Shown here piece after piece: positions 6,403 through 9,451 of a DNA stretch of 9,451 nucleotides. The DNA comes from an uncultured Dysgonomonas sp. (GTDB lineage Bacteria > Bacteroidota > Bacteroidia > Bacteroidales > Dysgonomonadaceae). The number at the start of each line of letters is the position of its first letter. The first letter of the stretch is position 1. The notes below the pieces were generated by a model. It saw only the letters and a list, made by a program, of their open reading frames with translations. It made no database searches and was not told the origin of the DNA. A program made the position numbers and the translations under genes. Location of the stretch: NCBI GenBank assembly GCA_937875275.1, contig CALNCC010000013.1, positions 1-9,451 of the forward strand, in the 5' to 3' direction.

Positions 6403-7641
6403 ATGAAAAGAACAATCCTACTTTCACTTAATCTTGTCTTCTTATTTTCAATTTGGAGTTGTTCGTCAAACACTGACACATCAGCAACTTGTCTATTGCA
6501 AGGAGAAGTATTCAATCGCCCTTATAGCGACACATTGGTTTTGATTAAATTCGATCAGAACTACATGTCGGCAAATACATACATACCCATTATGGAAGGG
6601 AAGTTCAGTTATGAAATGGAGAGCGAACCCGTTACAGCTTATTCTTTGGTTTTCTTAGATGATGTACAGAGTGGAAGAGTATGGGAAACTGTATTTTTCA
6701 ATGAGCCGGGAATAGTTGAATTTGACTTATATCCAATGGATTTCTTCTTTGATAACCAAAGACGAGGAACCTCTCTCAATGATAAATACCAATCTTATCT
6801 GCACGAACAAGACTCTATTTTTCACATATACGCCTCTATGAGATTGCTCCCTGAGTATAATAGACTATCTGAGCAATTGTCAGAATATAAGAACAACACT
6901 ACCCAAACAGAGGCATTAGATAAACAAATAGCAGATGTACAAAAACAAATAAACACTTTAACTCTACAATATGACAGTTTGTCAACATTAAGCAATAATG
7001 CAAGGAAGCAATTGGAATTATGGGAGATGAATTATGTGGAAAACAATCCGTCACTGATTGGCTTAACACACATTCTACCTGTATTGGAGAACAAAGAGCA
7101 TTACGACGAGGCTGACGTGAATAATTATATCAGAATGTATGAAGAGATATATGAACCTCTGTTTCATGATAATCCTCTGTCGAAAAATATAGAAACGATC
7201 CTTGACAACATGGCTGGTTCTAATGTCGGCAAGCCATATAAAGACTTTACCCTTCCTGATATAAATGGAAAGTCTATCACATTATCAGATCAAATAAAAG
7301 ACAAGATTGCAGTTATTGACTTGTGGGCTTCGTGGTGTGGGTCATGTTTGCGATCTTCGAGAGAGTTAATACCGGTCTATGAGAGATATAAGAATAATGG
7401 CTTTACTGTCATCGGAGTTAATGAAGAAAGTTCTGTAGAAAAAGCGAAAAGTGTTATTGCCAGAGAAAAACATCCTTGGATAACACTCATAGAGGTTAAT
7501 GATGAGATCAACTTGTGGAGAGAATATGGAATTCCAAATTATGGGGGAAGTATATTCTTAGTTGGTAAAGATGGGATAATCCATGCGATTAATCCATCAG
7601 CAGAAGAAATTGAAAACTATTTGAAAGAATCATTAGAATAA
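6403..7641 (+). CDS. Thioredoxin-fold (TlpA/AhpC-TSA-like) lipoprotein with DUF4369-like N-terminus
   Basis: This is a 412-residue predicted lipoprotein. The first 20 residues are a lipoprotein signal peptide: K-R, a hydrophobic core, then I-W-S-C with the lipidated Cys at 20. A beta-rich region at about 28-110 resembles the DUF4369 domain common on Bacteroidetes thiol-disulfide lipoproteins. An acidic/Gln-rich helical, likely coiled-coil, stretch spans about 130-205. The redoxin domain starts near V-G-K-P-Y-K-D-F (275) and has the active site W-C-G-S-C (Cys312 and Cys315). It probably performs thiol-disulfide exchange in the envelope; its partner is unknown. The usual cis-Pro before the fourth strand appears to be Gly (N-Y-G-G-S-I-F-L-V). 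I chose the ATG at 6403 over an in-frame GTG at 6352 because it gives a clean signal peptide and avoids the terminator. The gene is clearly AT-richer and more AGA-rich than its neighbours. Only 23 bp separate terminator and start, so its promoter is unclear. Confidence 0.87.
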   Translation: MKRTILLSLNLVFLFSIWSCSSNTDTSATCLLQGEVFNRPYSDTLVLIKFDQNYMSANTYIPIMEGKFSYEMESEPVTAYSLVFLDDVQSGRVWETVFFNEPGIVEFDLYPMDFFFDNQRRGTSLNDKYQSYLHEQDSIFHIYASMRLLPEYNRLSEQLSEYKNNTTQTEALDKQIADVQKQINTLTLQYDSLSTLSNNARKQLELWEMNYVENNPSLIGLTHILPVLENKEHYDEADVNNYIRMYEEIYEPLFHDNPLSKNIETILDNMAGSNVGKPYKDFTLPDINGKSITLSDQIKDKIAVIDLWASWCGSCLRSSRELIPVYERYKNNGFTVIGVNEESSVEKAKSVIAREKHPWITLIEVNDEINLWREYGIPNYGGSIFLVGKDGIIHAINPSAEEIENYLKESLE

Positions 7642-7647
7642 TCTTTC

Positions 7648-7655
7648 TATCTTTG
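7648..7655 (+). promoter_or_regulatory. Candidate -7 box of the aminotransferase promoter (TATCTTTG)
   Basis: A perfect TAnnTTTG match, identical in all eight bases to the box before lgt, lies 7 bp after the lipoprotein stop codon and 26 bp before the aminotransferase ATG. The nearest TTTG upstream (7620-7623) is 24 bp away instead of about 19, so the -33 element is poor. If the box is used, the leader would be about 20 nt. The aminotransferase would then be expressed separately from the lipoprotein gene. Confidence 0.45.
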
Positions 7656-7681
7656 GCTTTATTTTTTAGTATTTGAATACA

Positions 7682-8884
7682 ATGCCACAAATTTCGTCTC
7701 GAGGAATTGAAATGCCTAACTCGCCAATACGCAAATTGGCTCCCCTATCCGACTCGGCTAAGGCCAGAGGATTGAAAGTGTATCATCTGAATATCGGACA
7801 GCCCGATCTGCCTACTCCCAAAGAGGGACTCGATGCCATAAAAAACATAGACCGTACAATTCTTGAATATAGTCCGAGTGATGGCTATCGCTCCTATCGC
7901 GAGAAACTTGTATCCTATTATGCCAAATACGACATCAACGTATCGGCTGATGATATTATCATCACTACCGGCGGATCAGAAGCTGTCTTGTTTGCATTCT
8001 TGGCATGCCTCAATCCGGGAGACGAGATCATCATTCCCGAACCGGCATATGCCAACTATATGGCGTTTGCTATTTCGGCAGGAGCAATTATAAAAACCGT
8101 TCCCTCGTCTATCGAAGACGGGTTTGCGCTGCCTCCTATCGAAGAATTTGAAAAGCTTATCAATGAACGCACAAAGGGTATCATGATCTGCAATCCGAAC
8201 AACCCGACAGGGTATCTCTATTCGAGAGCAGAGATGAATCAGATCAAACACCTTGTGCAAAAGCACGACCTATACTTGTTCTCGGACGAGGTATACCGTG
8301 AATTTATATATACCGGTTCGCCTTACATATCGGCATGCCACTTGGTAGGAATCGAAGACAACGTCGTGCTCATCGACTCTGTATCGAAAAGATATAGCGA
8401 ATGCGGAATCCGCATCGGAGCACTTATCACTAAAAACAAAGAACTCCGCAAGGCGGTAATGAAATTCTGTCAGGCGCGATTGAGTCCTCCACTTATCGGA
8501 CAAATCGTTGCTGAAGCGTCCTTAGCTGCCGATCCCGAATATTTGCGCGATGTGTATGATGAATACGTGGAACGTCGCAAATTCTTGATAGACAGACTCA
8601 ATCAGATACCGGGCGTCTATTCTCCTATTCCGATGGGTGCATTCTATACTGTTGCCCGTTTGCCGGTCGATGATGCGGATAAATTCTGCGCATGGTGTCT
8701 CTCCGATTTTGAATATGAAGGGCAAACAATCTTTATGGCTCCGGCGTCGGGCTTCTACACTACTCCCGGACTGGGGCGTGATGAAGTACGTATAGCCTAT
8801 GTGCTAAAAAAAGATGACTTGGCAAAAGCTCTTACTGTACTCGAAAAAGCCTTAGAGGCATATAATCAGTTGAAGGAGAAATGA
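7682..8884 (+). CDS. PLP-dependent aminotransferase, class I/II
   Basis: This is a 400-residue fold-type I aminotransferase of the aspartate aminotransferase superfamily, cytoplasmic and normally a homodimer. Catalytic and cofactor residues are all present: G-Q-P-D at 39-42, T-G-G-S-E-A at 96-101 (phosphate binding), N-P-N-N-P-T-G at 171-177 (Asn174), S-D-E-V-Y at 201-205 (Asp202 and Tyr205), S-V-S-K at 233-236 (Lys236, Schiff base), G-I-R-I-G with Arg244, and Arg370 in E-V-R-I-A for the substrate carboxylate. The amino-donor specificity (Asp, Ala, aromatic or other) cannot be told from sequence, so no gene symbol is given. The ATG at 7682 is preferred to an in-frame TTG three codons upstream. 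Its stop overlaps the start of the RdgB-like gene as ATGA, indicating translational coupling. GC content is higher than in the preceding lipoprotein gene. Confidence 0.93.
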   Translation: MPQISSRGIEMPNSPIRKLAPLSDSAKARGLKVYHLNIGQPDLPTPKEGLDAIKNIDRTILEYSPSDGYRSYREKLVSYYAKYDINVSADDIIITTGGSEAVLFAFLACLNPGDEIIIPEPAYANYMAFAISAGAIIKTVPSSIEDGFALPPIEEFEKLINERTKGIMICNPNNPTGYLYSRAEMNQIKHLVQKHDLYLFSDEVYREFIYTGSPYISACHLVGIEDNVVLIDSVSKRYSECGIRIGALITKNKELRKAVMKFCQARLSPPLIGQIVAEASLAADPEYLRDVYDEYVERRKFLIDRLNQIPGVYSPIPMGAFYTVARLPVDDADKFCAWCLSDFEYEGQTIFMAPASGFYTTPGLGRDEVRIAYVLKKDDLAKALTVLEKALEAYNQLKEK

Positions 8885-9451
8885 AAAAGAAGTTAGTGTT
8901 CGCCACCAACAATGCCCACAAACTGGAAGAAGTGAGGGCTGTTGTAGGAGATAAATTTGAAATACTCAGCCTCAAGGATATAAACTGTTTCGACGACATT
9001 GCAGAAACGGGAACGACTCTCGAAGAAAATGCTCGAATCAAAGTTCGGTACATCAAAGATAAGTTCGGCTTCGACTGCTTCGGAGACGATACAGGGCTTG
9101 AAGTCGATGCCTTGAATGGTGCTCCGGGAGTATATTCGGCACGTTATGCCGGCGATGAGCATGATGCACAAGCCAATATGCACAAGCTACTCAACGAACT
9201 GAACGGGATAGCCGACCGTCAAGCACGATTCCGTACTGCTATTGCCTTAATTATGGATGGAGAAGAACATCTCTTCGAAGGTAAAATAGAAGGCGTGATT
9301 ATAAGCGAGAAGAAAGGAAATACCGGGTTTGGTTACGACCCTATATTCCAACCCGATGGGTACGCAGAAACCTTTGCCGAACTCGGCTCAGACATCAAAA
9401 ACGACATTAGCCATCGGGCATTAGCCGTGAAGAAACTTTGCGGTTTCTTAG
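8881..9451 (+). CDS. rdgB: RdgB/HAM1-type non-canonical purine NTP pyrophosphatase, cut by right edge
   Basis: I translated 190 codons from the ATG at 8881; the frame stays open to the edge. The family removes ITP, dITP and XTP from the nucleotide pool by hydrolysis to the monophosphate and pyrophosphate, avoiding mutagenic incorporation. Family motifs are clear: A-T-N-N-A-H-K at 8-14 (nucleotide-binding loop), G-T-T-L-E-E-N-A at 44-51, G-D-D-T-G-L-E-V-D-A-L at 68-78 with the metal/catalytic acidic pair, G-A-P-G-V-Y-S-A-R-Y at 80-89, T-G-F-G-Y-D-P at 148-154, and S-H-R-A at 177-180. The family is usually about 190-205 residues, so only a few C-terminal residues should be missing. The ATG shares four bases (ATGA) with the aminotransferase stop, so the two genes are co-transcribed and probably translationally coupled. 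Confidence 0.95.
   Translation, partial: MKKKLVFATNNAHKLEEVRAVVGDKFEILSLKDINCFDDIAETGTTLEENARIKVRYIKDKFGFDCFGDDTGLEVDALNGAPGVYSARYAGDEHDAQANMHKLLNELNGIADRQARFRTAIALIMDGEEHLFEGKIEGVIISEKKGNTGFGYDPIFQPDGYAETFAELGSDIKNDISHRALAVKKLCGFL

Noticed and set aside
7623..7647. GAAAGA...TCTTTC inverted repeat at the lipoprotein stop, considered as a terminator
   Set aside because: There are only 6 weak A/T-rich pairs, then mismatches, and no T-run follows directly. It also overlaps the last codons.
7673..7681. TTG start three codons upstream of the aminotransferase ATG
   Set aside because: ATG at 7682 is a better start codon, and the extra three residues add nothing to the family match. It cannot be excluded from sequence alone.
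8893..9183. Minus-strand open frames opposite the RdgB-like gene (also 8832-9056)
   Set aside because: They are antisense to a gene with clear family motifs throughout; they have no independent support.
1..9451. Mobile elements, CRISPR arrays, tRNA/rRNA genes, toxin-antitoxin or defence genes
   Set aside because: No transposase motifs, terminal inverted repeats, regularly spaced repeats, tRNA-like cloverleafs or defence-type domains were seen on either strand.

Overview
The window looks like a chromosomal segment of a Bacteroidetes bacterium, most likely order Bacteroidales. The signs are moderate GC, start codons with no Shine-Dalgarno sequence and A/T-rich leaders, two perfect Bacteroidetes-type -7 boxes (TAnnTTTG, both reading TATCTTTG), a DUF4369/TlpA-like thioredoxin lipoprotein, and a debranching enzyme / GT4 glycosyltransferase / GH57 cluster of the kind known from Bacteroides and relatives. 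The genus cannot be fixed from the sequence. A Dysgonomonas/Parabacteroides-like organism is only a guess.

Left third (1-4019, minus strand): a tightly packed alpha-glucan operon, transcribed leftward in the order glycogen debranching enzyme, GT4/glycogen-synthase-like glycosyltransferase, then a GH57 alpha-amylase-like protein that runs off the left edge. Spacers are 15 and 13 bp. The GH57 protein keeps its likely nucleophile but has Asn where the family's catalytic acid/base Asp is expected.

Centre (4020-6379): a 274-bp divergent promoter region, then a rightward pair, lgt (prolipoprotein diacylglyceryl transferase) and an A-type flavo-diiron protein 4 bp downstream. The pair is closed by a clear intrinsic terminator at 6348-6379.

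Right third (6403-9451): an AT-rich gene for a thioredoxin-fold lipoprotein with a WCGSC active site, then a class I/II PLP aminotransferase with its own candidate promoter. Its stop codon overlaps (ATGA) the start of an RdgB/HAM1-type non-canonical purine NTP pyrophosphatase, which is cut by the right edge.

Functionally the window combines storage-glucan metabolism, lipoprotein maturation, O2/NO detoxification, envelope thiol chemistry, amino-acid transamination and nucleotide-pool sanitation. No RNA genes, CRISPR arrays, insertion sequences, attachment sites or phage genes were seen. I do not see a wholly new system. The points most worth a second look are the altered GH57 active site, the missing cis-proline in the thioredoxin lipoprotein, and that gene's distinct base composition.
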